A stretch of DNA of 64,000 nt, from assembly GCA_036023115.1 (NCBI GenBank), contig JAYKKT010000048.1:9028501-9092500 (forward strand). Direction: 5' to 3'. This document shows, one piece after another, positions 14,101 through 26,100 of the stretch. Source of the stretch: Brasenia schreberi. Its lineage: Eukaryota > Streptophyta > Magnoliopsida > Nymphaeales > Cabombaceae. A model generated the notes under the pieces. The model was not told where the DNA came from. It ran no database searches and was given only the letters and a program-made list of their open reading frames with translations. Positions within the stretch are counted from its first letter, which is position 1; each line of letters opens with the position of its first letter. The translations under genes were made by a program, and so were the position numbers.

Positions 14101-17100
14101 TGAATCCAGTTGCAAATTTGCAGGGAAAGGAGAGAAAATGAAAAAAGAAGAAGAAGATAATGAAGAAGGAAGGCTATTGGTTATCTAAAGTAAATGAGTC
14201 ATCCTTTCTAAAAGTGGTTACGCAAAATTCTGGAAAGTAAGATCAGTTCCTTTTAGAAATGGTAATTTCATTTCTTTTGAATTTCAAATGCTGAAATGGA
14301 AGTTACAATTACTTTTCCTGATTTTATGGAAAGCAAACCAGAAAGGTAGATATGGAAAGTACTTTCCTGATTTTGGAGGAGAGCTAACCAGAAATAGTTA
14401 TGGAAATTAATTTCCTGATTTGGAGGGAATGATAAGGAAAAGAAATCAAGATAACGATGATTCTAAATATAAGGATGAGTCCCACGTTTTTTAGGAAAGT
14501 GACGGCATAAAGGATAATTTCCATGATTTTAGTAATTGCTTCTCTTACATATATAACTTCCAATACAACTAGTGAAAGATTGGGTTTACAAAATGATCTA
14601 TATGTGACAACTTGCTTATGTCAATGCCGACACCAGATTGTGTGTCATGGGCAATGCTGATTGTGGGTTTTTTCCCATGTTGTTAAGGTACTGGACTGCA
14701 ATGATATCTGGCCATGTTCAGAATGAGCTATTTCTTGAAGCCATGGGCTTATTTTCTCAATTGCAGATGGATGGAATCAGACCGTTGAATCGCACATATG
14801 CATGCATTCTTGGTGTTGTTGGTTCAATGGCTGATCTAAGTCAGGGGAGGTAATTTCACGCTAAAGTGTTACAGACATAATCAATGCTGGATACACATCT
14901 AAAAAAATGCAGTAGCAATATATGCAAAGTGTGGTGCCATAGAGGACCCCCATTCTGTATTCTTGAGGATGTTATATCGAGGCATATATTTTCTTGGAAC
15001 ACAATGATCATGGGATGCAAAGGATACACGTGATGCATTTTCCTTTCAGAAGAATCGTAGTTCACAGGATAATGTTTGACATTCATCTAGAAATGCTTAC
15101 AGAGAAAGGTGACCTAAGGAGGATAAAAGACGCTAGGGTTTAACAGAATGCTCAAGATCATGAAGCCTCACTTCTGCGTTCAAGATTAGATGCATCTTTA
15201 GCTTAGGAGATTTCATGGGACATTAGAGAAGATGCAATTGAAGGTGCAGCAGAGGATATAATTAATCTTCTTAGGCAAGAAGAAGATGAATGGAAACAAT
15301 AAAAGTAAAAGAAAAAACGAGGAGGATAGCTGCCACTGCATACAAGTTGTGAACGTTGATATGCAGTACATTAAAGAAGACGTTACGAGCAATGTTATCG
15401 TATCGCAGGTGCGGGCGTATCGTACTGTATCGTGCGATAAGGAGCGTATCGATACGGGCGATACGCCTAAAAAATTTTCAAAAAAAAAATTCAAATATTT
15501 TTTTTTTTAATTTTTTTTTTGGTTAATCAGGAAGCGGCAAAAGAGGGGGAACTCCGACACCTTGGCTGGTTGCTAAAGATATAAAAAAACATTATGTTTT
15601 TTATCAGGTTTTTTACCTACACAACAATTATCTTTTAAATATATTTTAAATCCATATTTGTATCTACCAATATATCATGAGTTAATATATACGAGATGAT
15701 ATTTTCTTTCTCATAACTATATAATGAACATAGTGATATTTAACAAGATTATTTTTTTTAATTATCAGTCCTACTCCAAAGCTTGATTTCTCATTGAAGA
15801 AACCAAAGTTGGTCAACGCGACACCTTATGGGCATGCCGCGACCCGAATCCGTGAATCTGCTCGAGTCACTTCCCGTGCTCAGATTGGTGCAACCCTACT
15901 TAGTAAATACTCAACAAGGTTTGCCACGAACCAGGTTCAAGAGGTTGGATTCCAAATCAGAACCAATATCGAGCATATAGGATAGTGCTCCATAGTCAAA
16001 GTCAATAGACTCAATACCATAGAAAGCAAGATCATGTTATTCGAGCAAATTCACACAGGTGTTTGTGAAGAGGGGAGAAGAGAGAAGTGAAGAGTGGCCC
16101 GAAAGTAGAAACTTAAAAAAAAAATTTGAATTTTTTTTTGAATTTTTTTTTCAAAAAGAAAAATTGGGCGTATCGCCCGTATCGTGGAGCCCAGTGATAC
16201 CCGATACGATACACGTCAGACAACACTAGTTACGAGTGGAGTGGCTGCTCCTTTAACAAGAGATCATAGTGTTTAAAGGGTGAGAGAGGTGTTCAGAAAA
16301 CAATATGAAGAAAGCAAGAAAGAGAAGGCATCCTTGTAGGGGTGTCAATGCTCAGTTGTGGGTAGATTGGATGAAATGTCTCCAATCTATCAATTCTTGA
16401 AAGTTTAAAGAAAAGAGATAGATGCTTAAGATGACAGTCATGAGGACTGCAGTAATGATTGTATTTGCAGCCATTAAAGTTGCAGAAATTTGCAGCTATG
16501 AAAGCTGTTGAAAAAGATAGCCATGAAGGCTAAATTGAAGAGTTGTTGCAGCCAAGAAGCTGCTGAAAATTATTGTAGCCATGAAGCTGCTGAAGATGAA
16601 AAGTCGGGATGGCTAAGTGTTGCATCAAACAAGATTGCTTGGAAATTAGACAGCTAATGGGCTGAAAAATTCAGAAAATATGAAGTCGTATGTAGTAAGT
16701 GTCTTCTTATTTGGTCAAACAGCAGAATTAGAAATAAAAGAGAAAGATAGAATGCAAGAAAATCAGTCTTTTTCACTACATATGCATGACAAATCAAATC
16801 ATAGAAGAGGCTAGAGGAATTGATTGGTATGAAATGTGGCAGTATCACCAAGAAGCATGAAAGTTAAAACCTTGAGTTGCTAAAGTAAACATGTGAAGGG
16901 GCTCAGACCGACTAGTATGAGTAGATTTGTATATTCTGTTATTTGAGTAGTAGAGAGAGGGCACCCAACCAACACACCGGCTGCATCCACCATGTGAAGG
17001 GCACAGGAAAAGCCGTGTGAAGTGTGTATAGTGGAGTAGTACTTCCTATTACAAAAGATCTGCTTTCTCAAAAGTAAAAAAACATGACTTTTGAAGTGTA

Positions 17101-20100
17101 GCTGCCAAATCACTTTATGGAGAACAAGAAAGAAAGAGGAAGCAACCGACACCCATAGAAGGGTCGTGTGATTACCCAAGTATTCTTGATTGTTTAAGTT
17201 GATTTAAAGAAGCCTCGAAGAGATCGTTAGTGCACGTGTGGTGAAGAAAGAATCAGTTTTTCGGCAAGTTTGGAGTTCGAAATATCTCACTCCCAACTTG
17301 AGGGGGGGTATTGAGAATATATGTATCTGTTGTGTTTTAAGTGTTATTTATGTAATTTCTAATAGTTGGGTATTATTGTAATTGCCCGGAGTACTAAGGA
17401 TATTTTGGTAATTTTCTGTTTTACAGCCCATTATATAAGGGCTGGAAGTTTGTATTAGGGTTAAGAGTCTGAATAATAGAGAGTGAGAAAGAGAGGGGGG
17501 GCTGCCTCCATTGGAGGGCTTGCCCCCTCCTTCAAATCTCTCATATTTTCCTCTTCTATGTTCTTTATCTTTTTCGTTTTGTATTTCCGCTACTCTACTC
17601 CCAAATTCCAACAGAAATGTCAACTGAAGTATGCTCAAAAGAATTAAATCATGTGTGCTTCAAAGCTGCCCCAAATAGGGAAGAGACTAGGGGTTATATA
17701 CTTGGACTTGGATTCTGTATCTTCACTTTTTTCTTGTTCTTTACTTCGTCTTTCGTTTTCACAGCATACTCTATAAGAACAATTTCTCAGGCATCATCCC
17801 TCGGGAAATTGCGGAGCTTACAAAGCTAGAATTTTTGGACCTAAGGCATAACGGATTGAGTGGTCACATTCCTACTGAGATTCGAAGTATGCCATCATTA
17901 AAGCACCTGTAAGTTTCTTTTTGCAGCAGAGGACAAATATTCTTGCTTTTTGAGACCTCATGTTCTGAAACTACATCTGCATACTTCACACTGTAGCCTT
18001 CTCTGCAACAATACTTTGGAAGGTGCCGTGCCTTTGGAGTCACAAGTTTATCTCACTCTTCCGTCTGACTCTGGCCCTAAAAACGATTGGATGAGCAGCA
18101 AGCTTAGAATGAGGTAAAGTAGTTGTCATATGCTAATCTGTCAAATCCTTTGGAGATTTTTTCTTCAGTACTGTCCAAGTCAAATGTCATAAATATTAAA
18201 TTGTATCATGCGTATAATAAAGTAATATTGTATATCGTCACCTGGATTAATACAATAATCAAGGTTCCTGTATTGTTTTCACTCAGTATCGCTTCATGTT
18301 GTGTGACATTATTCATATGAAGTTTTTTATTTTTTTCTATAGTTTAAAAGTTTGGTTTTAAAATTATATTTTACTCATTAGAAAAAAGGAAATAAAATAT
18401 CATATGAAATCATGCAATGTAGTAATCTGCACCCTGCACCATACAGGGTTCAATACAATTTGTACCACATAGTTCAGGTTGGAGATGACCATGTGCAACG
18501 TGGATTAGCATCATCCCTTCCTATGATTGCCTTTCAGCCAATTGTAGGTAATCATGAATTCGTCTATATCTGATACTGGCTAAGTGCACAAATGAACTTG
18601 GCACACTGGCCTAGTTATGAAGGAGATCAGATCCATTTCATATCAAAATGATTCATACTGGATCCGTGTTAAACTGAGAAGAAGCAATATTGCATTTAGT
18701 TATGTCCGACTTGGAAAAGCAAAATACATGATATTTTTTCTGAATATTCAATATCAGAATGGATCAGATTCGGATCCAGGATTAACATTTGATCTGAATA
18801 GCTTCTGGATTTATAAAAGAACGCTGAAAGTTAGATTAGACTCAACGATGGGTCAATAGTGACTTCCTCAACCAAATACAGCAAAGCTAACCACCCCACA
18901 TATTCACGTTGATTGACAGATTCCTCATATTTTGCCAAGAGTTTATCCTTAATTATCATTTAATTTCGCATTCTTTAGAAAAAAATATTTCTTAATCAGT
19001 TTATGTTTAAGAAACTCTGTCCTATGTTGTAAATGGAACATTTTAAGGAACTTGAATCTGCAAATTTGACATCAGTCCAATTCCAAAAGTCTCATGTGCA
19101 TAAACATCATAAGAATAAAGCACCATAAGAACTTTATGTGCAAACTCCAATCTCCAGGAACTTGCTACCCATCCTTGACTTCTTTTTTCTCTGTCGAGTC
19201 ATCCTAAAGAATAAGCATCATTGATCACGATTAAGAAAACAAAATATAAAAACTCCGACTTCTTGGTAATGTTGGTCCTCTTTCGTGGCTATCTTGTATT
19301 TGATTATTTGATTTGCTCTCCGCTTCAAAATCAACATCTTCACTATTTGATTTGGTCTCATAGCTATCTTGTATTGCTTTATTGGCATGTAAGCTATTTG
19401 AACATTTCGCTGCATATTATGAATGACTTTGTTCCGAAGAAATCTTTATCATGCAAGTGGAAGACCAATCTGAAGCTATAACCTGAATTGAGTTTTAGTG
19501 AACCTAATAAAAGGAAACCTGTCAAAAGGGTACCTCTAATTGATAAACAAATAGTATCTGTAGGATATATTGATTAACATGCTATTTTCTGTGAGGTTTC
19601 TCAGTCTAACAAGTGTTCCAGGCTTGCAAAGCATTATTTAGATGGCAGTGAGGAGAAGCCTCTCTGTTTTCCAAGTAAGTACATCTGATGCTTTTCTAGG
19701 TCCTCACCTTTTGAAAATGCATAATTTTGTCTTTTTGTGAAACAACTTGAAGTTGATGCCAGCGTTGCCTTATTTTGTAGGAGATAGTGAACCATGTGAA
19801 ACTCAAGGCCTGGAACATCTACTTACCACCCGCCGCAAGCTTCTAGAGTCAGCTTCAAATCTGCCTGCTGCTCCTACCAGCGGAGCTCAACCTTCATCTG
19901 GCAGTGCTTCTTCTTTGAGCAGTGGTTCTATGGCTGCCAAAATACCCTCTTCATTGCCTTCCCCTTCTCCCCCTTCCCCTAATTCCTCTCCTCCAAATGT
20001 ATCAAATACTGAAACAGAAAGCCAAGGTCAGACAGCAAGAAGTTGGGTTTATATTATAATGCTTGCAGCTGTTGCTATCATTCTACTTGTGTGTCTTGTA

Positions 20101-23100
20101 TTTCTCTCAATGTGCCAAAGTCACGGTGCAGCTGCAATTGGACCTTGGAAGACTAGATTAAGTGGCCAACTGCAGAAGGCATTTGTGACAGGTGAATTAT
20201 TCAAGGCATGTTTAAGTTTGTCAGATTCCATGATTCAAAATCTCTAGCATTATCATACCACAGGTCACGGTTTACAAGATTGACATGGCAAGTTCTCTTT
20301 ATGGTGCTCTAACTAATTGAACTACAATCCAGTAAAATGATGTGTAGAACTTACATTTTTATGTCTTTCACATTTTCTTTCATCGTGGATCATATACAAC
20401 AGCAACTATACCTTTTCCCAATAGTTCTCTAGTACATGGATTCTTTGTTTCCATAGAGCTCGGCTCTCTATCATACTAATAGTTAACTCAATATTAAGTT
20501 AGATCATTCTTTATTATTTCCTTCCAACTTTTATATGATCTTCCTCTTCCTCTTTTAATATTTTTACCCTCAAGTTTCTCCCACCTTCATATTGGAGCTT
20601 CCTTTAGTCGCCTTTCCATGTGTCCAAACCATCCTAAATGTTTTTTTCTCATTTTATCAACTATTGAAGCTACTCCAAATTTATTTCTGAATGGTCCTTG
20701 TGTGACTACAAATCCATCTCAACATCTTCATTTATGCTATGAATATGTTTTGTACCTGTTGATGATTAATGTAAATAAATGTTGATAATTGAATGTTGAA
20801 TCGGCCAAGTCGCAAAACATCAAAGTGTTGGTTGAGTCGCCAAGATATCAAAGCATCCAAATATGGATGTCACAAATAAAAAATGCAACAAGAGTCAAGA
20901 GCGAGAGTCAAATCACAAATAAAAAATGCAACAAGAGTCAAGAGCGAGAGTCAAATCACAAATCAAAGGTTGTACTAGACAACTTATTTATTGAAGTATG
21001 TTACAACTCTATTTATAGAGCAAGAGGAGCATAAATTAAAGCACAAAATGGGAGAGGCTCGATGGGAGAGAGAGAACCAACTAGCCGTTGGAGGCCAGCT
21101 GCCTCCAACGGCTAGTACAACCTGACTAACCGTTGGGAGTTGGAGATTCCCAATGGCTATGGCCATATGCCCTAGTGGCCTAGGCCAGTCCAGCTCCAAG
21201 AAACACTGGTCCTAATGGCCTATGTACCTATTACATTTAACACCCTCCTCAAACTTACGGTGTATATTGTTGAAGAATATGAGTTTAGAATCAGTTTTAG
21301 TAAATTAGATGTTTTTAGGTATTATTGTAATTGTTCAAAGTCGTAAGGTCATTTTGGTAATTTTCTATATTGAGGGCATTTTGGTCATTTTATGTTTTAC
21401 AACTCCTTATATAAGGGCTGATAGGTTGTATTAGGGTTAAGTGGCTGAGATTAAGAAAGAGAGAGAAAGAGGGGGGCGGCCTCCCCTACTCCGATCTCCA
21501 TATTTCCTCTTCAATATTTCTTGATGGGTATGATTTTTACTTGTTCGCTGTGCAACTGCATTCTCCAACATGGTATCAGAGCCAAAGAGCGCGAAGAAAT
21601 TGAAGAAAACGATGGATGAAAGGCATCCATTCAGCAGAAACCGGCCTCCGATCAACCTCCACGATTTCTAATGTCACCTGCAACTCCGCTGTTTCTTGAA
21701 TGAGGCAATCTCTCTCCATTGATTATTGATTAATCCCCATCATTATTTGATACCCAAGGTTCTGATTTTGATGAGACGACGTGCACTCTTGGTGAACCCT
21801 TAGTAGATTTTTGAGATCGCGGTGGTATCCATACTCTTTCCAAAGATCTGAGAATTGAATATATCTATGGACGACAAACTTTGAGCAGTAAGTCTGATAT
21901 GTTTTGTCACATCTTTAGTTTAGGTGCCATACCAATGCACAAAGAGGATCACCACTAAGGTACTCTACGGTCTCTACCATTTCTTTTGAGGAGTTTGAGG
22001 AGAAGATGGGAAAAATAACAATGATGATTTTATAAGCAAAAAGGGAGAGATGCAACCGCAGGCATAGGGTGTTGATCCTAAAAGGGGTTGGAACTTTCGT
22101 GAAGTTCACAGGGCAATCATTTGTGGCAGAATTGGACAAGTTCCTGTTCAGAAAATCCTCAGGAGTGGGCGTACAATGACCATTTTCACTGTGGGGATAG
22201 GAGGCATGTTTGATCCTAAAAGGGGTTGGAACTTTCGTGGAGTTCACAGGGCAATCATTTGTGGCAGAATTGGACAAGTTCCTGCTCAGAAAATCCTCAG
22301 GAGTGGGCGTACAATGACCATTTTCACTGTGGGGATAGGAGGCATGTTTGATCAAAGAATCGTATGGCTAGATAACATGCCAAGGCCAGTGGCACAGAGT
22401 TGTTGTGCATAACAATATGCTTGGAGAGTATGTTGTTCAGAAACTTATGAAAGACTAACCGGTGTTTATCAAAGGCGACATTGAAACTAGAGTATTTACC
22501 GATAGCATCACTGGTGTGAAAAAAAATGTAGCCGAGATATGCGTCCATACTAATGGTATTGGTAAAGTTCGTCTTGTCAAGACATCTGAAGGCATCAACA
22601 GTTCGTCTGTGAATGACCTAGGAGAAAGAGGTGGCGTCGATAGTAGGGTTGATGAAGAATCTAATGAAGCTGCTGAGCAGGTAGCACTGTTGCGTTTTAC
22701 AGAAAGGATGCACATCAACTGTTTGATGAAATGTTTCACAGAAACTTCAACTATGTAGGACAAGTGTTCGATGAAATGTTCAAGAGAGAGGTTTACCTGC
22801 ACATCAAGTATTCGCTGAAATGTTGAAGAAGGGATTATTAAACATGCACATCAAGTGTTTGAGAAAATGTTTAAGAGGATTACAGATTCAAAAAAAGATT
22901 ACAGAAGATATAAAGTAGTACGTGATGATTGCCTTCATTGGAAAAGCAACTGAATGCAAATAGAAGGAAGGATAGAATGCAAGAAAATCAGTTTTTTTTA
23001 CTACATATGCATAACAAATCAAATCATAGAAGAGGCTAGAAGAATTGATTGGTATGAAATGTGGCAATATCACTAAGAAGTATGAAAGTTAAAACCTTGA

Positions 23101-26100
23101 GTTGCTGCAGTAAACAGTCAGGAGGGTTGGGAAAGTGGCTGCAGTCACCATGTGAAGGGGTGCAGACCGAATAGTATAAGCATGTCTGTATTCTGCTATT
23201 TGAGTGGTAGAGATAGGGCACTCAACCAACACACTGGCTACAGCCACCATGTGAAGGGGCGCAGGAAAAGCCGTGTGAAGTGTGTATGGTGGAGTAGTAC
23301 CTCCTATCACAAAAGATCAGCTTTCTCAAGGGTAGAAAAACATGACTTTTGAAGTGTAGCTGCTGAATCACTTTATGGAGAAGAAAAAATAAAGGAGTAA
23401 CCGACACCCATAGAAGGGTCGTGTGCTACCCATGTGTTCTTCATTGTTCAAATTATTTTACAGAAGCCTCGAAGAGATCGCTCGTTTACGTGTGGTGAAG
23501 AAAGTCATGTTGATAATCAGCCAGGAAGGTTGAGTTGATGTTGCAGCCATAAATACTACTTGAGATCAGTGTTGTCTGACGCGTATCGTATCGTGTATCG
23601 CTGGGCTCCACGATACGGGCGTATCGTATCGTATCGTACTTTAATATTAAAATAATATAAAAATTAATTAAAAAATAATAAAAAAATAGTAAAAAATCGA
23701 AAAAAATCAAGAAAAAATCAAGAAAAATCTGATAATTGCTTTAAATTCATATAATGTAAGTTTATTACAGATTGAGCATTCAACATTGAATAATTGCATC
23801 CAAATTTACATATTTTGAATCCAAAAAATAAAATACAGACATAATTTACACTTTACAGTACACTACAGTTACATATAATGTTACATTTTACAAATTGTAA
23901 TCAGGATCATCAACTAAATAATCTTCATCTTCTCCTTGTTGCAGATCCTCATCATCATCAGCCATGCCCACACCTTCTTCTTCAAAATCAAATTCTTCAT
24001 CTCCATAATGTTGTTGCGCTCCTTCCAAATTAATCCAGGCAACGTCTTCTTCTGTTAGGAGGGCATTTTCTTCAGTGTCTTCCATAACCCAATCTTCTAA
24101 TATCTCAAAATTATCCAAACTTATTGGATTGAATTGACTTTCTTCTCTATTTACTTTTTTTAATTGCCTCCGACACAAACAAAGATAAACAATTAGTAAG
24201 TAATATTAACAATTGAAAACTGAAGTTAAATAATATCGAATTGAAAATTTGAAAGTAATACAACATTACCTTTCACGAAGGCACATGTTACAACGAATAT
24301 AAACCAAATCATTAAGCCTTTTGTGTTCCAACCTGTTGCGCTTTTTTGTATGGATGTGTTCAAAAACACTCCAATTTCTTTCACAACCTGTTGCACTACA
24401 GGTTTGGCTTAAGACTCTAACTGCAAAATCTCTAAGGTTTGGACAATCACTTCCAAACCTATTCCACCAAACATCTGTAAAAAAAATATAAACATTAGAG
24501 ACATAATAATCCACAGTAATATAAGATGCAACTTAAATATGAAAATAAATAATGTACCTGGACGCATCGTAGAGCGGTTGCGAATTGCAACAGGCAAACC
24601 CATCAAGTGAAGAGCATTATCATATATCTCCATCTCTCGATGTATCATATCTACTATGCTCTCATCAGGGACTAATCTGTCGATGCATTCAATGATTCCT
24701 CGATTAACCTCACCGTCCCTTTTGAAGGTTGTTGAGTACCTCAATGATGGGTTTAGATAGTAGGCTGTTGCATGAATAGGTTGATGCAATTGTTTATTCC
24801 ATCTACTATCAATTATTTTCCACACGGGCACATAATCTCTTTTTTTTCCATTAAAGTTATTTCTGATCGCTTCTTTTGCTCTGTCCATGGCTTCATAAAG
24901 GTAGCCCATAGATGGTTTCTCCTCGCTGTCAACCAATCTCAAAACTTTCACTAAAGGACAAGTAATTTTCAATAATCTGATACATGCATTCCTAAATGAA
25001 CTTCTAAAAACCGTTTCTGCAATCTCATTTAACTTTCTGTTCCTTCTGTTTTGTGGCAACTCTGCAAATTGTTGCCACTCATCTGAGGAGAACATTCTCT
25101 TTAAAGCTTGCTTCTATCTCACAATACTCTGTACAGATAAGAAGTTTGTTGCGAACCGAGTTGCAGCTGTGCGAAAAAGCTCTGCACCTTCTGTGTATCT
25201 CCTCATCATACACAAAACAAATGTATGGTTGTAAATGAATTTTGTAATATCTTGGCAACACTCAGTTGCTGCCTTTATTTCATCCATCTCACCAATGTCC
25301 TCGAGGATGAGATCTAAACAATGGGTTGCACATGGTGTCCAGTAGAAAGTCCCATAAATATCAGCTAACTCCTTTCCAGCTGTTTTATAGTTAGCTGCAT
25401 TATCTGTAATCAATTGGACTACATTTTCTAGCCCAACCTCCTCTATAACCTTATCAAATTCCTCTCATAGGATCTCTACAGTGTGCCTCTCCTCTGACAT
25501 ATCTAGAGATCTCAAAAACATGAGTCCTTTAGGACAATATACAAGAAAGTTTAGCAATGTTCTTCCTCACCTATCGGTCCATCCATCTGCCATGATAGTT
25601 TATCCTGTTTCCTTCCACGATTATCTCAAAGTCGAACAGTATTGCTGCACTTCAATCACGGTCTGATCTAATATCTTCCCTCTCAACTTCTGATAAGAGG
25701 GCATCCTGTATCCTGGACCAATGTTAGCAATTGCATCTGCCATTGCTTGAAAATAAAAACTGTTTGCTGCATTAAATGGAATGCATGCATCATAAAACCA
25801 TCTGCACACTGCAAGGTCTGCTTGATCGTGCATTTGTTCTGAAGTCATAGCAGCACGAATTCCTTACTGAGCACCAGGTATAGTGGAAGGAGGAAAGAAC
25901 GAATGAATGCTAGAAGAAGAAGCTCTTCCTCTACTCCTTCCTGAACTTCCTCTTCTGCCACCTCCAAAGTCTTCAGCTGCAACCCTCTTTCCTCTGCTAG
26001 GTGTTCGCGAACTGCTACTACCAATATCTGTTCTAGCATCTGAAGGCAAACTATCAGTGAATCCAACTCCAGTGGCAGTAGCATCATCAGCTTCTTCACA

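Larger units (their letters stand above)
12562..17613 (+). mobile_element. LTR element A: non-autonomous, gene-carrying LTR retrotransposon
   Basis: LTRs at 12562-12864 and 17309-17613, PBS TGGTATCAGAGC at 12865-12876, polypurine tract (TTGAGGGGGGG) just before 17309, and a perfect TSD GAAAT (12557-12561 and 17614-17618). Not one gag or pol domain is visible in 4.4 kb of interior. It holds instead fragments of host genes (SMC1-like antisense, 6-phosphofructokinase, PPR, and one unidentified), a nested 839-bp hAT, and a 3' module shared with element B. It would need proteins from an autonomous Copia-like element. Confidence 0.88.

Noticed and set aside
15385..16230. Possible CRISPR-like array from repeated CGTATCG words
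   Set aside because: Plant nuclear context, no regular spacer spacing, and a hAT TIR plus TSD explain it.
19622..19674. Shorter version of exon 7 using the acceptor at 19621
   Set aside because: It breaks the frame from exon 6 (a stop results); the acceptor at 19604 keeps all phases consistent.
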